The translations under genes were made by a program, and so were the position numbers. The notes below the pieces were generated by a model that did not search any database, was not told the DNA's origin, and saw nothing but the letters and a program-made list of their open reading frames with translations. Below, piece by piece: positions 41,733 to 50,031 of a stretch of 64,000 nucleotides of DNA (its first letter is position 1; the number at the start of each line of letters is the position of its first letter). This DNA is from Haloarcula laminariae (lineage in GTDB: Archaea > Halobacteriota > Halobacteria > Halobacteriales > Haloarculaceae). The DNA lies in the NCBI RefSeq assembly GCF_025457605.1, contig NZ_JAMZFY010000001.1, positions 744,001-808,000 on the forward strand, written 5' to 3'.

Positions 41733-42335
41733 ATGAGCTCCCGCCTGGCTGCCACGCGGGCCATCTACCGCCGCTGGCTCCGCCGCTACGTGCCCGTCGC
41801 GGCGCTGATTCTGGGCGCGAGCACCGTCGCCGGCTTCCTGCTCGGGAGCGTGGTCCCGATAGGGGCGCTCCCGACGCCCGAGAGCGGGGCTCCCTCCCCG
41901 TTCCCCGCGTTGACGACAGTCGACCTCGCGGCCAATAACCTCCTCGCGATGCTCGCGCTGGCGCTTGGCGCCGTCTCGCTCGGTTTCGTCACCGCCGTCG
42001 GACTCGTCCTCAACGGGCTGGTCATCGGCGCCGTCGTCGGCATCGCCGTCCAGGGGACCGACCCGCTCGTCGTCGCGGCGCTCATCGTCCCCCACGGCGT
42101 CCTGGAGATTCCGGCCCTGCTCGTCGCCTCGGCCGTCGGCCTGCGGTTTGGCTGGCTCACGGTCCGATACATCCGCGGGCTGGAGGACCGGCTCGTCACA
42201 CGGCGGGACCTGCGCGAGGCGGGGTGGCTCCTCGCGGTCTCGTCGCTGTTCATCGTCGTCGCTGCCTACATCGAAGCCAACGTCACAATAGCGCTGGCCG
42301 AAGCGGTCGCCGGCGGAGCGCTCGGAAACGTCTGA
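41733..42335 (+). CDS. SpoIIM-family (stage II sporulation protein M-like, DUF95) membrane protein
   Basis: A 200-residue integral membrane protein. Hydrophobic segments lie at about 18-42, 63-88, 92-115, 120-137 and 165-190. The characteristic NNLLAMLALALGAVSLGFVTAVGLVLNGLVIGAVVG...PHGVLEIPALLVASAVGLRFG is the SpoIIM/DUF95 signature; the PHG-E-IPA segment is conserved across archaea and bacteria. Function in archaea is unknown and there is no link to sporulation. It is convergent with the DUF7110-type gene, 14 bp apart. Confidence 0.9.
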   Translation: MSSRLAATRAIYRRWLRRYVPVAALILGASTVAGFLLGSVVPIGALPTPESGAPSPFPALTTVDLAANNLLAMLALALGAVSLGFVTAVGLVLNGLVIGAVVGIAVQGTDPLVVAALIVPHGVLEIPALLVASAVGLRFGWLTVRYIRGLEDRLVTRRDLREAGWLLAVSSLFIVVAAYIEANVTIALAEAVAGGALGNV

Positions 42336-42349
42336 ACCGCACCGGAGAA

Positions 42350-42952
42350 CTAGCTGATGAACTCGTTGTCGCGCCAGTTGACGCCCTCTTCCTCGTCCTC
42401 GTCAGCGGGGTCCTCGACCACGTTAATCGACGCGGGATGTTCCTCGCCGTCAACGATGCGGATGGCTTCCAGTTCCCCGTCGACGGCGGCGATAGCGGTC
42501 AGTGTGCCCTTCTCCGCGACCTTCGCAACCTCACAGAGCACTTCGAACATCTCGTACTGCAGGGCCGTGTTCTGCAGGACGGTCTCGCGGTCGCCCTTGA
42601 AGCAGGCGTACTCGACGAGTTCCGACTCGATTTCCTCTTCCTCCTCTTCGAGCGCGCCCCACTGGGGGCCGCCGCCGGCCGACCCGGTCGAGGCGGCGCC
42701 GGTGGGCCCCATCTCGTCGGGGTCCTCCTCGTAGACGCGGTTCTCGGTAACGCTGGCTTTCAGCTGTGCCGTCGGCGTGTACTTGCTCATGCTGTCGTCC
42801 TTCGCGACGGCACTGACGATGAGCGTGTTGTTCCGACGGGTGATGTCTACGTCAGCGATCTCCGGCGGGAGGTCGGGCTCCTCGAAGAAATCGTACGCGT
42901 CTTCCAGTGGCAGTTCGAGCGTCGAATGGAGTCTGTATACACGGCTGGTCAT
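42350..42952 (-). CDS. Conserved haloarchaeal protein (DUF7110-type)
   Basis: A 200-residue, highly acidic soluble protein. N-terminal MTSRVYRLHSTLELPLEDAYDFFEEPDLPPEIADVDITRRNNTLIVSAVAKDDSMSKYTPTAQLKASVTENRVYEE is a small alpha/beta unit. A Gly/Ser linker and a run of glutamates (EEEEEE near residue 106) come next, then VEYACFKGDRETVLQNTALQYEMFEVLCEVAKVAEKGTLTAIAAVDGELEAIRIVDGE. It is found in many haloarchaea as an uncharacterised family (number from memory). Not recognised further. Divergent from the ferredoxin gene's downstream end; the 160 bp upstream contains AT-rich CTTATATGACC (43024-43034), a good promoter for it or its neighbour. Confidence 0.7.
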   Translation of the reverse strand: MTSRVYRLHSTLELPLEDAYDFFEEPDLPPEIADVDITRRNNTLIVSAVAKDDSMSKYTPTAQLKASVTENRVYEEDPDEMGPTGAASTGSAGGGPQWGALEEEEEEIESELVEYACFKGDRETVLQNTALQYEMFEVLCEVAKVAEKGTLTAIAAVDGELEAIRIVDGEEHPASINVVEDPADEDEEEGVNWRDNEFIS

Positions 42953-43112
42953 GGTTGGGAGAGTGTGTCAAGTCGTCGACGGCCGTCCGCTGACGCTGGT
43001 GTCAACCTAATGTAGGACCCACGTGCTTATATGACCTGCCCTTCTATTCTATCAGTTGACTGTAGTGTGCGGGTTACTCACTCACAGGCGTGGCCTACGA
43101 CATGGGGTCCCG

Positions 43113-43436
43113 TCAGTCGTCGTCGGCCGTCGCCGCGTCGGCCGCGTCGCCCTCGATGCTCGGGGGGTATTTCCCGCGGTCCAGTTCGAGGTCCGACGCG
43201 GGCCGGGCCATGCAGGTCAGCGCGTAGTTCTCCCGCTCCTCTTCGGTGAGCCCGCGCGCCGCCGGCTGGACGACCTCCCCGGAGAGAATCTCGGCCGAAC
43301 AGGCCAGACACATCCCCACGCGACAGGAGTACTCCTGGGCGATGCCCTCCTCGATGCAGCGCGAGAGGATGGTCTCCTTCTCCGAGACCGTTATCTCCTC
43401 GCCGGTCCCGACGAAGGAGACGGTGTAGTCAGTCAT
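43113..43436 (-). CDS. Plant-type [2Fe-2S] ferredoxin
   Basis: A 107-residue electron carrier. The four cluster ligands are C38, C43, C46 (CRVGMCLAC) and C75 (LTCMA), spaced as in plant-type ferredoxins. YTVSFVGTGEEITVSEKETILSRCIEEGI forms the first beta-hairpin and helix. The acidic C-terminus (DAADAATADDD) is a salt adaptation. It is shorter than the classic haloarchaeal 2Fe-2S ferredoxin and lacks its N-terminal insertion. It lies divergent to the geranylgeranyl reductase gene (103 bp apart), a possible electron acceptor. Methanosarcina uses a ferredoxin neighbour for the same reductase type. Confidence 0.93.
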   Translation of the reverse strand: MTDYTVSFVGTGEEITVSEKETILSRCIEEGIAQEYSCRVGMCLACSAEILSGEVVQPAARGLTEEERENYALTCMARPASDLELDRGKYPPSIEGDAADAATADDD

Positions 43437-43539
43437 ACCCTCGGGTTTGCCGGCCCCCGTCTAAACTCTTTATTCCCGACGCTGTGCCGACAGACCCATA
43501 GTCGGAACGATTTTTGCGCTCCGGGGTGGACGGGAGTGC

Positions 43540-44913
43540 ATGACCACACACCAGTACGACGTGGCCGTCGTCGGGGCGGGGACGTCGGGCTGTTACGCCG
43601 CCGCGACCATCGCCGACGCGGGCTACGACGTCGTCGTCGTCGAGCGCAAAGACGCCGAGGAGGCGGGCCACATCGCCTGCGGAGACGCGCTGAAGGGGGC
43701 CAGCGACTTCCCCGACGCCATCCCGAAGTCACAGCTCGAACCGGCCTTTACCAACACGGACGTCGACCACGGGCGCTTCGAGATTCCCCAGGAGGACACG
43801 GTGCTGGAGATTCCCGTCCCGGGCGAGCTGGCCGTCATCGACCGCTGGGAGTACGGCCGCTGTCTCATCGAGGGGGCCGACGAGTCCGGCGTCGAGTTCC
43901 ACTACGACACCGTCGTCCAGGACGTTCGGCAGACCGACGGCGGGACCGTCACCGGGTTCGAAGCGATTCGCAAGGGCGACCCGGTCACCTACGACGCCGA
44001 GATAGTCATCGACGCCGCCGGCGCGCTCTCCCTGCTGCAGGACAAGGCCGACTTCGAGGACGCCACGTTCGACACGAACGTCCGCTACTCGCAGTTCTGC
44101 TCGGCCTACCGGGAGATCGTCGAGGTCGAGGAACCCGTCGAGTGGGACGACGCCCTCGTCTTCAAGCCCACCGAGCGGTCCGCGGGCTACCTCTGGTACT
44201 TCCCGCGCACGGACACCGAGATAAACGCCGGCCTCGGGTTCCAGATGAACGAGGAACCGATGGAACTGGTCGACGACCTCAAGCGCGACCTCCGGGGCCG
44301 CCCCGAGTTCGAGGGCGCCGAGGTCACGGACAAACTCGGCGCCGCCCTGCCGACGCGGCGGCCCTACGACTCGGCGGTCGCGCCGGGCTACATGGCCGTC
44401 GGCGACGCCGCGGGCCACGTCAACCCCACCACCGGCGGCGGCATCGCCGGCGCGGCCTACGCCGGCACGTACGCCGCCGAGCAGGCCATCGACGCCATCG
44501 CGGACGGCCGCACCGACGACGAGGACGCCCTCTGGGAGTACAACGTCAACGTGATGGACCACTTCGGGGCGCGCTACGCCGCCCTGGACGTGTACAACAT
44601 CTTCACCACGGCCTACGACATCGACGACCTGATGGCCCTGCTCGCGGCCATCCCGGGCGAGAAGCTGGCGGAGGCCCTCTACGGCGGGTCGACCAGCCTC
44701 GGCCTCGGCCTCAAGCTCAAGATGGCCGTCAAGAGCGTCGGCCACTGGGGGACGATTCGGGACCTCTACCAGACGAAGAAGGCTGCCGACCGGCTGCTCG
44801 ACCACTACGAGTCCTACCCGAGCGACCGGTCGGGCTTCGAGGCCTGGCAACAGGAACGGGACGCCATCATGGACGACATCTACGCCGTCACCGGCGCCGA
44901 GCCGAAGTACTGA
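43540..44913 (+). CDS. Geranylgeranyl reductase-family flavoprotein (archaeal lipid saturation)
   Basis: A 457-residue FAD-dependent enzyme. Family members reduce the isoprenoid double bonds of archaeal membrane lipids. The dinucleotide-binding motif YDVAVVGAGTSGCYAAATIADAGYDVVVVERKDAEEAGHIACGDALKG is at the N-terminus. GYLWYFPRTDTEINAGLGFQMNEEP and GYMAVGDAAGHVNPTTGGGIAGAAYAGTYAAEQAI are the other FAD contacts, with the family's C-terminal helical domain following. There are paralogues in other archaea, so the exact substrate (digeranylgeranylglycerophospholipid or a quinone side chain) is uncertain. ATG at 43540 with a TATA-like TTTTTGCGC about 30 nt upstream. Confidence 0.9.
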   Translation: MTTHQYDVAVVGAGTSGCYAAATIADAGYDVVVVERKDAEEAGHIACGDALKGASDFPDAIPKSQLEPAFTNTDVDHGRFEIPQEDTVLEIPVPGELAVIDRWEYGRCLIEGADESGVEFHYDTVVQDVRQTDGGTVTGFEAIRKGDPVTYDAEIVIDAAGALSLLQDKADFEDATFDTNVRYSQFCSAYREIVEVEEPVEWDDALVFKPTERSAGYLWYFPRTDTEINAGLGFQMNEEPMELVDDLKRDLRGRPEFEGAEVTDKLGAALPTRRPYDSAVAPGYMAVGDAAGHVNPTTGGGIAGAAYAGTYAAEQAIDAIADGRTDDEDALWEYNVNVMDHFGARYAALDVYNIFTTAYDIDDLMALLAAIPGEKLAEALYGGSTSLGLGLKLKMAVKSVGHWGTIRDLYQTKKAADRLLDHYESYPSDRSGFEAWQQERDAIMDDIYAVTGAEPKY

Positions 44914-44930
44914 CCGGTCCCCGTCGCTCG

Positions 44931-46190
44931 CTACCCTAACTGTTCGATAGCGCCCGCCAGTACGTCCACGCCGATGGCCAGCGAGCGCTCGTCCACGTCG
45001 AAGGTCGGCGTGTGGTGGCCCCCGGGGTGGTCGGTGCCGACGCCGACGAAGCTCGCCCGGCCGCCCCGCTCTTGGACCCGCTCCATCAGATACGTCGCGT
45101 CCTCGCTGCCCCCCAGCGGCGCGCTGTGGACCACGCTGTCGACGCCCTCCACGCCCTCGGCTACCGCGTACACCACGTCGGCCAGGGCGGCGTCGCTCTC
45201 GGCGCTGGGGGCCTCCGCGAGCGTCGCCACCTCCGACTCACAGCCGTGCATCCCGGCGGCGTGTGTCACCACCGACTCGGCCCGGTCGCTCATGTACTCC
45301 ATCAGCTCGGTCGTCTCACCCCGGACTTCGCCTTCGAGCGTCGCCGATTCGGGCACGATATTCGATGCGGTCCCGCCCGAGACCACGCCGGCGTTGACCC
45401 GTGTCGCGCCGTCCTCGTGGCGGCGGATGGCGTGGAGGTTCTGGACCGCCGTCGCGAGCGCCTGAACGGCGTCCCGACCGGCCGCCGGGTGGCCGCCGGC
45501 GTGGGCCGACTCGCCCCGGAAATTCGCCTCGAACTGCCGCACCGCCAGGAAGCCGTTCACGCCGGCGACCACCTCGCCCGTGGGGTGGTCCAGCCCGATG
45601 TGGAGCGCGAGCAGGTGGTCGACGTCGTCCAGCACACCGCTTTCCGCGACCGCGCGGCCGCCGCCGATGACCTCCTCAGCGGGCTGGAACAGCAGCTTGA
45701 ACGTGCCAGCGAAGTCGCTCTCGACGACGGCTTCGAGGACGCCGATGCCGATGGCGGCGTGAGCGTCGTGGCCGCAGGCGTGCATGTACCCCTCGGTGCC
45801 GGAGCGAAAGCCCGCCCGGGCCGGCGCGTGTGTCCGGTCGTCCGCTTCGGTAATCGGCAGCGCGTCGATGTCCACCCGCAGCGCGACCGTCGGGCCGTCA
45901 CCGCCGTCGACGGTCGCCAGCGCGCCGGTGAAGCCGCCGGCACACTGGTCGAGTACGTCCTCGCGGGCGCCCGCCTCGCGAGCCCGCTCGCGCCACTGCC
46001 CGAGCGTCTCCCCGTCGGGGACCGCCATCCGGGTGTCGCCGTCGAGTAGCTCCGGGCCGACACGCAACTCGTCGACGCCGATGCGCTCTACTTCCTCGAC
46101 GATGCGACTCGTCGTCCGGTACTCACACCAGGCCGGTTCGGGGTGGCGGTGCAGGTCCCGTCGGAGGGCCGCCAACTGCTCGTGGTCCAT
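44931..46190 (-). CDS. M20-family amidohydrolase
   Basis: A 419-residue zinc hydrolase. The metal ligands can be picked: YMHACGHDAHAAIGIGVLE (His/Asp), FQPAEEVIGGGRAV (Glu catalytic pair), ALHIGL and the last His in TDHPGGHHTPTFDVDERSL. The middle (about 200-310) is the dimerisation/lid domain with SAHAGGHPAAGRDAVQAL. This architecture belongs to aminoacylase/hippurate hydrolase-like amidohydrolases that remove acyl groups from amino acids or auxin-like conjugates. It is full length. The S10-like gene precedes it on the same strand by 27 bp, suggesting co-transcription. Confidence 0.92.
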   Translation of the reverse strand: MDHEQLAALRRDLHRHPEPAWCEYRTTSRIVEEVERIGVDELRVGPELLDGDTRMAVPDGETLGQWRERAREAGAREDVLDQCAGGFTGALATVDGGDGPTVALRVDIDALPITEADDRTHAPARAGFRSGTEGYMHACGHDAHAAIGIGVLEAVVESDFAGTFKLLFQPAEEVIGGGRAVAESGVLDDVDHLLALHIGLDHPTGEVVAGVNGFLAVRQFEANFRGESAHAGGHPAAGRDAVQALATAVQNLHAIRRHEDGATRVNAGVVSGGTASNIVPESATLEGEVRGETTELMEYMSDRAESVVTHAAGMHGCESEVATLAEAPSAESDAALADVVYAVAEGVEGVDSVVHSAPLGGSEDATYLMERVQERGGRASFVGVGTDHPGGHHTPTFDVDERSLAIGVDVLAGAIEQLG

Positions 46191-46217
46191 ACCGGGTCGA
46201 GGGGACGAGAGACCTTA

Positions 46218-46547
46218 TCACCCGCTCCCGGGTGGGGTCTGTTGCTCGACGTCGACCTCGACGTGGACCGTCGCCGGGAAGGCCTCGGCGGTCACCTCGC
46301 GGGCGAACCCCTCGTAGCCGACGATGTCGATGGTCCGCTCGTAGACCGTGTAGCTCCACGGGTCGAAGCGGCCGCCGTCTGGGCCCAGCGTCTTCGACCG
46401 GGGGACGCGGAGCTTGCGGGGCTGTTTCGGACGCGGCCCTTTCAGCTCCACGCCCTTGCGCTCGGCGCGGGCCTTGATGTCCGCCACGACGTCGTCGAGG
46501 CGGTGGCGGTCCCCACTCGTGAGGGTCAGAGTCGTGACGTACGGCAT
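46218..46547 (-). CDS. Ribosomal protein uS10-family paralogue
   Basis: A 109-residue protein that looks like S10: VTTLTLTSGDRHRLDDVVADIKARAERKGVELKGPRPKQPRKLRVPRSKTLGPDGGRFDPWSYTVYERTIDIVGYEGFAREVTAEAFPATVHVEVDVEQ. The GP-P-K/R-P loop and YE-R-I-DI segment match the S10 fold. The housekeeping S10 in archaea is encoded near tuf/EF-1alpha, and nothing of that operon is here, so this is probably a second, accessory copy found in many haloarchaea. It might take part in ribosome variants or have left translation. Here it precedes an M20 hydrolase gene. Confidence 0.82.
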   Translation of the reverse strand: MPYVTTLTLTSGDRHRLDDVVADIKARAERKGVELKGPRPKQPRKLRVPRSKTLGPDGGRFDPWSYTVYERTIDIVGYEGFAREVTAEAFPATVHVEVDVEQQTPPGSG

Positions 46548-46644
46548 TGACGGGGAGAAGACCGGCGACCACCAAAAGCCCAGCCTTTCGCACCTGCGCC
46601 CGTCTCCGATATTCTCTTAAGTACCCGTGATGTAAAATCAGGTA

Positions 46645-47085
46645 ATGATAGAGGCCACGAGCGCGGGAGCCATCCTCTTTCGCGATACGCGTGGCCGGCG
46701 GGAGTACCTCCTGCTCAAGAGCCGACCCGGGGACTGGGAGTTTCCCAAGGGCGGCGTCGAGGGCGAGGAAGAGCTCCAGCAGACCGCCATACGCGAAGTG
46801 AAAGAGGAGGCCGGAATCGGTGATTTCCGGCTTTTAGACGGGTTCCGCGAGGACTACGACTACGTGTTCGAGGCGAACGGCAACACCATCCACAAGACGG
46901 TGCACCTGTTCGTCGCGAAATCGTTCGAAGCGTCGGCAGAGCTGTCGACCGAGCACCGAGACCTGCAGTGGCGCGACTACGAGCAGGCCATCAACACCGT
47001 CACGCAGGACGGCCCCCGCGAGATACTGGAACAGGCCCACGAGTTCCTCGACGAGCGAGAGGACGAGGACGAGACTGAGGAGTGA
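46645..47085 (+). CDS. Nudix hydrolase (diadenosine tetraphosphatase-like)
   Basis: A 146-residue pyrophosphohydrolase. The Nudix box is intact: GGVEGEEELQQTAIREVKEEAGI (G-x5-E-x7-REVxEEAGI) beginning at about residue 36, right after RPGDWEFPK. The rest (DYDYVFEANGNTIHKTVHLFVAKSFEA...REILEQAHEFLDERED) resembles bis(5'-nucleosyl)-tetraphosphatases and mRNA-decapping-like Nudix enzymes. The substrate is therefore probably Ap4A. ATG at 46645 with AT-rich GTAAAATCAGGTA just upstream. Acidic C-terminus. Confidence 0.92.
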   Translation: MIEATSAGAILFRDTRGRREYLLLKSRPGDWEFPKGGVEGEEELQQTAIREVKEEAGIGDFRLLDGFREDYDYVFEANGNTIHKTVHLFVAKSFEASAELSTEHRDLQWRDYEQAINTVTQDGPREILEQAHEFLDEREDEDETEE

Positions 47086-47197
47086 GCCAGTGGGGTTCCG
47101 GGACTACCGGTTCCAGCGGTAACTACGTCCGTTTGAGGCGTCGACGGCCGGTGTCCGCTCCCCGGCCACCAACCGAAACTGCCGACAGCGTGCCGCG

Positions 47198-47617
47198 TCA
47201 GAACCCGCCGGTACTACTGCCCTTGTAGGTGGCGTCGCCGAAGCCAAGCAGCGGGTAGAACAGGAACGGGAGGAAGGCGATGCCGATGCCGTAGCCGACG
47301 CCCTTGCCGAAGTTGTCGGCGATGTCGATGCTGACGAGAATGACGATGATGAAGTTGATAACCGGAATCAGATACAGCACGAGCCACCAACCCGGACGGC
47401 CGGCGATTTTGAGCAGTAGGTAGGTGTTGTATATCGGGATGAGTGCGCCCCAGCCCGGCTCTCCCGCTTTCGCGAACGTCTTCCACATCCCGCCGATGAT
47501 GGCGACGATAACTAGCGCGTACAGCCCGAAGAAGATGAGCCCGAAGATGGCTCCGGCCATGTCGTTCTGGAGTGGAATCGCGCTCGCACTGAGCAATGAT
47601 AACAGTCCTGTGACCAT
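47198..47617 (-). CDS. DUF5684-type membrane protein
   Basis: A 139-residue protein with four hydrophobic segments (about 20-45, 65-85, 88-100 and 108-128). The motif YALVIVAIIGGMWKTFAKAGEPGWGALIPIYNTYLLLKIAGRPGWWLVLYLIPVINFIIVILVSIDIADNFGKGVGYGIG is the DUF5684 signature (AGxPGW-(A/G)-IIPIYN). Found in archaea and bacteria; role unknown. The ATG follows a very strong TATA box (TTTATATAAA at 47635-47644), so it is likely highly expressed and leaderless or nearly so. Confidence 0.85.
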   Translation of the reverse strand: MVTGLLSLLSASAIPLQNDMAGAIFGLIFFGLYALVIVAIIGGMWKTFAKAGEPGWGALIPIYNTYLLLKIAGRPGWWLVLYLIPVINFIIVILVSIDIADNFGKGVGYGIGIAFLPFLFYPLLGFGDATYKGSSTGGF

Positions 47618-47634
47618 ATTCCGACTGTACCGAC

Positions 47635-47644
47635 TTTATATAAA
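47635..47644 (-). promoter_or_regulatory. Strong TATA box of the DUF5684 gene
   Basis: TTTATATAAA is palindromic and centred about 23 nt upstream of the ATG at 47617 on the minus strand. It is the best TATA match noticed in the window. The sequence TGACAGAAAGAATT upstream of it would be the BRE side. The same AT-rich block could also serve the DUF5787 gene on the plus strand, but that start is 117 nt away. Confidence 0.6.
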
Positions 47645-47760
47645 ATTCTTTCTGTCAAACAGCAATTCGAACGGTGGGTCACGTGCGATGTGACAGCGGC
47701 GGACCCGTCCCGCCGACCGTGACGGATAGATTCACAAGCGCAAACCGCGAACCATCGCTC

Positions 47761-48789
47761 GTGTCGTCCGACTCCGAGTTCGCGTTCGAACTGCGCGTCT
47801 GCCAGTGGGCCGAACGCGAGTGGGTACCCGCACGCGACGACGCGGCGGTTCTGGTCGCCCGCCAGCTCGGCACCCGCTACCGCCGCTGGGACACCCTGGT
47901 CCTGGAGTGTGACCCGGACGCGCTCGCCCAGCGGGGCGCGTTCGGGCCCGGCGCGTTCGACTCGGACCAGCTCCACGTCCTCCGACACGCGCCGGCCGAC
48001 TGGACCTACTACCGGGACGCGCTCCCCGACCCCGGCTACCCGTGGCGTTACGTCCGGGAGTCGATTCACGAACTGGCCGACCGGGACGCCGTCGACACCC
48101 GGAAACGGGGCAACCGCATCGAGATTCGGCGCAAGCGCGCGTATCCCGACTGGGTTCGACGCGTCGTCGCCATCGAGAACAAACCCGACCTCACCGCCAG
48201 CGCGGCCCGCGACCTGGCGGGCCAGCTACAGCGGGACGTGGCGCTGGGGCTGGCCGACGAGGTGTGGGTCGCGACCGAGGCCACCGGCGAGCGCGTCGAG
48301 CCGATACTGCTCGCTGACTTCCCGCCCGAGGCCGGCGTGCTGACCGTCGACACGGACGCCGGCACCGCCGAGAGCGCCTGGGAGCCCCGCTCGCTGGACG
48401 CCGACGGGTACGGCACCCGCATCACCGAGCGGCCGGCCGACGACTACAGCGCCGCCCGTTTCGAGTACGTCGACCCCGCGTGGAAGGCCGAGAAGCGCCG
48501 GGCCATCGCGGAGCGGGCCTACGAGCGGGGGTGGCGAAGCTACGCCGACACGATGCGCCCGGACTGTCGACACTTCGAGCTCCGGGCCGACGTGACCGGC
48601 GTCGTCCCCTACTGTGGGGCGAAAGAACGGACGCCCACCCAGGGGGAGTGCCGGGGCGGCTGCGGGTCGTTCGAGCCCGAACCGCCGGCCTGGCGCTCGA
48701 AGGGGTGGCCGATAGAGGGCGGTCCCGGCGCGGCGACGAAGCGACTGCTGGCTCGGCGGCGACGCGAGCGCCGGCCCGGAACGGAGTGA
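47761..48789 (+). CDS. DUF5787 protein, possible nuclease with Cys cluster
   Basis: A 342-residue soluble protein conserved in haloarchaea (DUF5787). GTG start at 47761, since homology begins at FAFELRVCQWAEREW. RRWDTLVLECD (D44 and E49) and, further on, VVAIENKPDLTASAARDL with E139 and K141 form a D/E...ExK layout like PD-(D/E)XK nucleases. The C-terminus carries four cysteines (C269, C285, C297, C301) in DCRHFELRADVTGVVPYCG...ECRGGC. One more Cys (C14) is near the N-terminus. Such an N-plus-C Cys set around a nuclease domain recalls Cas4/AddB Fe-S nucleases. That is inference; no activity is known to me. Its stop abuts the convergent DUF5797 gene. Confidence 0.75.
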   Translation: MSSDSEFAFELRVCQWAEREWVPARDDAAVLVARQLGTRYRRWDTLVLECDPDALAQRGAFGPGAFDSDQLHVLRHAPADWTYYRDALPDPGYPWRYVRESIHELADRDAVDTRKRGNRIEIRRKRAYPDWVRRVVAIENKPDLTASAARDLAGQLQRDVALGLADEVWVATEATGERVEPILLADFPPEAGVLTVDTDAGTAESAWEPRSLDADGYGTRITERPADDYSAARFEYVDPAWKAEKRRAIAERAYERGWRSYADTMRPDCRHFELRADVTGVVPYCGAKERTPTQGECRGGCGSFEPEPPAWRSKGWPIEGGPGAATKRLLARRRRERRPGTE

Positions 48790-49269
48790 CTACTCGTCGC
48801 GGACCTCGACGTCCACGTCGCCGCGCGCGACGGCCAGCCGGAAGGTCGGCACCGTCTTCTGGACCGTCTCGACGATGCCCATGTCGGCGAGGCTCCGCAG
48901 CGCCGACCGCACGTCGTCGACCTCGGGGTCCTCGCCGGCCGCCCGCACCGCCTGCAGGGTCGCGACGACGCTCTGGGGCTCCTCGTCGGGCCCGGCGAGC
49001 ACCTCGACGATGGTCCCCTGGAGCGGGGAGACGGTCATCGTCTGGACCCGGTCGGAGTCCTCGCCGTCTATGAGCGCCGTCGCCTCCGGGGTGGCACAGA
49101 TGAGGCTGTTCTCGTTGCGGTAGTAGTACTCCTTGAGCTCCGATTCGAGGTACTGGTGGACCTCGCTCCCGCTGTCCATACCCCATAGCTCCTGTAACTC
49201 GCCGTTCTTTGTCGGCTGGTTGGCGACGATATCGGCGAGCCGCTCGTGGGCCTCCTCCGAGAGGGTCAT
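48790..49269 (-). CDS. DUF5797-type HTH-like protein
   Basis: A 159-residue protein. Its first 70 residues (LSEEAHERLADIVANQPTKNGELQELWGMDSGSEVHQYLESELKEYYYRNENSLICATPEATALID) look like a winged helix used for DNA or RNA binding. A second helical part (PLQGTIVEVLAGPDEEPQSVVATLQAVRAAGEDPEVDDVRSALRSLADMGIVETVQKTVPTFRLA) also has HTH character, so it may be a tandem. Haloarchaeal family DUF5797 (from memory). It is likely a regulator; the target is unknown. It is convergent with the DUF5787 gene with no spacer. Confidence 0.75.
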   Translation of the reverse strand: MTLSEEAHERLADIVANQPTKNGELQELWGMDSGSEVHQYLESELKEYYYRNENSLICATPEATALIDGEDSDRVQTMTVSPLQGTIVEVLAGPDEEPQSVVATLQAVRAAGEDPEVDDVRSALRSLADMGIVETVQKTVPTFRLAVARGDVDVEVRDE

Positions 49270-49448
49270 CGGTCGCTCCTAGCAGTACGGGTGTAACAAG
49301 CGTTCTGGAGTCGGCCGGGGACGTCCCGCCCTTGGAGGCGATCGATTGAACTCACTGCCTGGGCTCGCGGGGTTGGAGCGCCGACAACCGTTGGCTGTCA
49401 CCGCGATAGAGACGGCGGTCCAGGCGTCGGTGTTCCGGAGACCCCCGT

Positions 49449-49934
49449 TCAGCCATCCGATAGCGTCTCGACCGGGACCCCGCCGACCGTCTCACCGGGT
49501 TCGACATCGCGGTTGACAAACGAGTGGGCCGCGACCGTCGCCCCGTCCCCGATGGTCACGCCGGGACGCAGCGAGCAGCTGTGGCCCACGGTCACGTCGT
49601 CGCCGATGCGCACCGGGCCGACGCGCCACTCGTCCACGTCCGCCTCGTGGGTGAGTAGCTTCGTCCCCCAGCCGATGATACAGTCCTCGCCGATGCTGAC
49701 CTTGCCGGGGAAGAACGGGTCCACGACCACGTGTGGCGCCACCGTCGTCCGGTCGCCGATGTCCGCCCCGAAAACGCGGTACAGCGGCGCCTTGACCCGC
49801 GGCGGTAGATACTTGAGCGCTTCGAACAGCAGAAACGTCACCGCGAACCGGACCGGATTCACCAGGCGGTACCACTCGTACGGCGGCAGGGCTACCGTTT
49901 CGACCGCCTCACTGCCAGGGGACTGTTCGTCCAT
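49449..49934 (-). CDS. Left-handed beta-helix acyltransferase
   Basis: A 161-residue hexapeptide-repeat transferase. Residues 20-55 (EWYRLVNPVRFAVTFLLFEALKYLPPRVKAPLYRVFG) are a hydrophobic or amphipathic N-terminus. Then come coils: ADIGDRTTVAPHVVVDPFFPGKVSIGEDCIIGWGTKLLTHEADVDEWRVGPVRIGDDVTVGHSCSLRPGVTIGDGATVAAHSFVNRDVEPGETVGGVP. The LTHE His-Asp region is the active site of acetyl/acyl transferases such as WbbJ/maltose acetyltransferases. A surface glycan or sugar acylation role is likely. ATG at 49932-49934. Flanked by gaps of 179 and 97 bp with promoters only. Confidence 0.88.
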   Translation of the reverse strand: MDEQSPGSEAVETVALPPYEWYRLVNPVRFAVTFLLFEALKYLPPRVKAPLYRVFGADIGDRTTVAPHVVVDPFFPGKVSIGEDCIIGWGTKLLTHEADVDEWRVGPVRIGDDVTVGHSCSLRPGVTIGDGATVAAHSFVNRDVEPGETVGGVPVETLSDG

Positions 49935-50031
49935 CGTTCACAGTTACACAGCCACTAGCAAAAGGGGTTCGCCCCCGCGGGGCGGCGGGGCGACAATCAG
50001 GGCGTGATTCGGCTCCGACGCAACCGCCGCC

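Noticed and set aside
43053-43112. Possible small gene in the DUF7110-ferredoxin gap
   Set aside because: Only short frames with poor codon use; AT-rich promoter DNA explains the gap.
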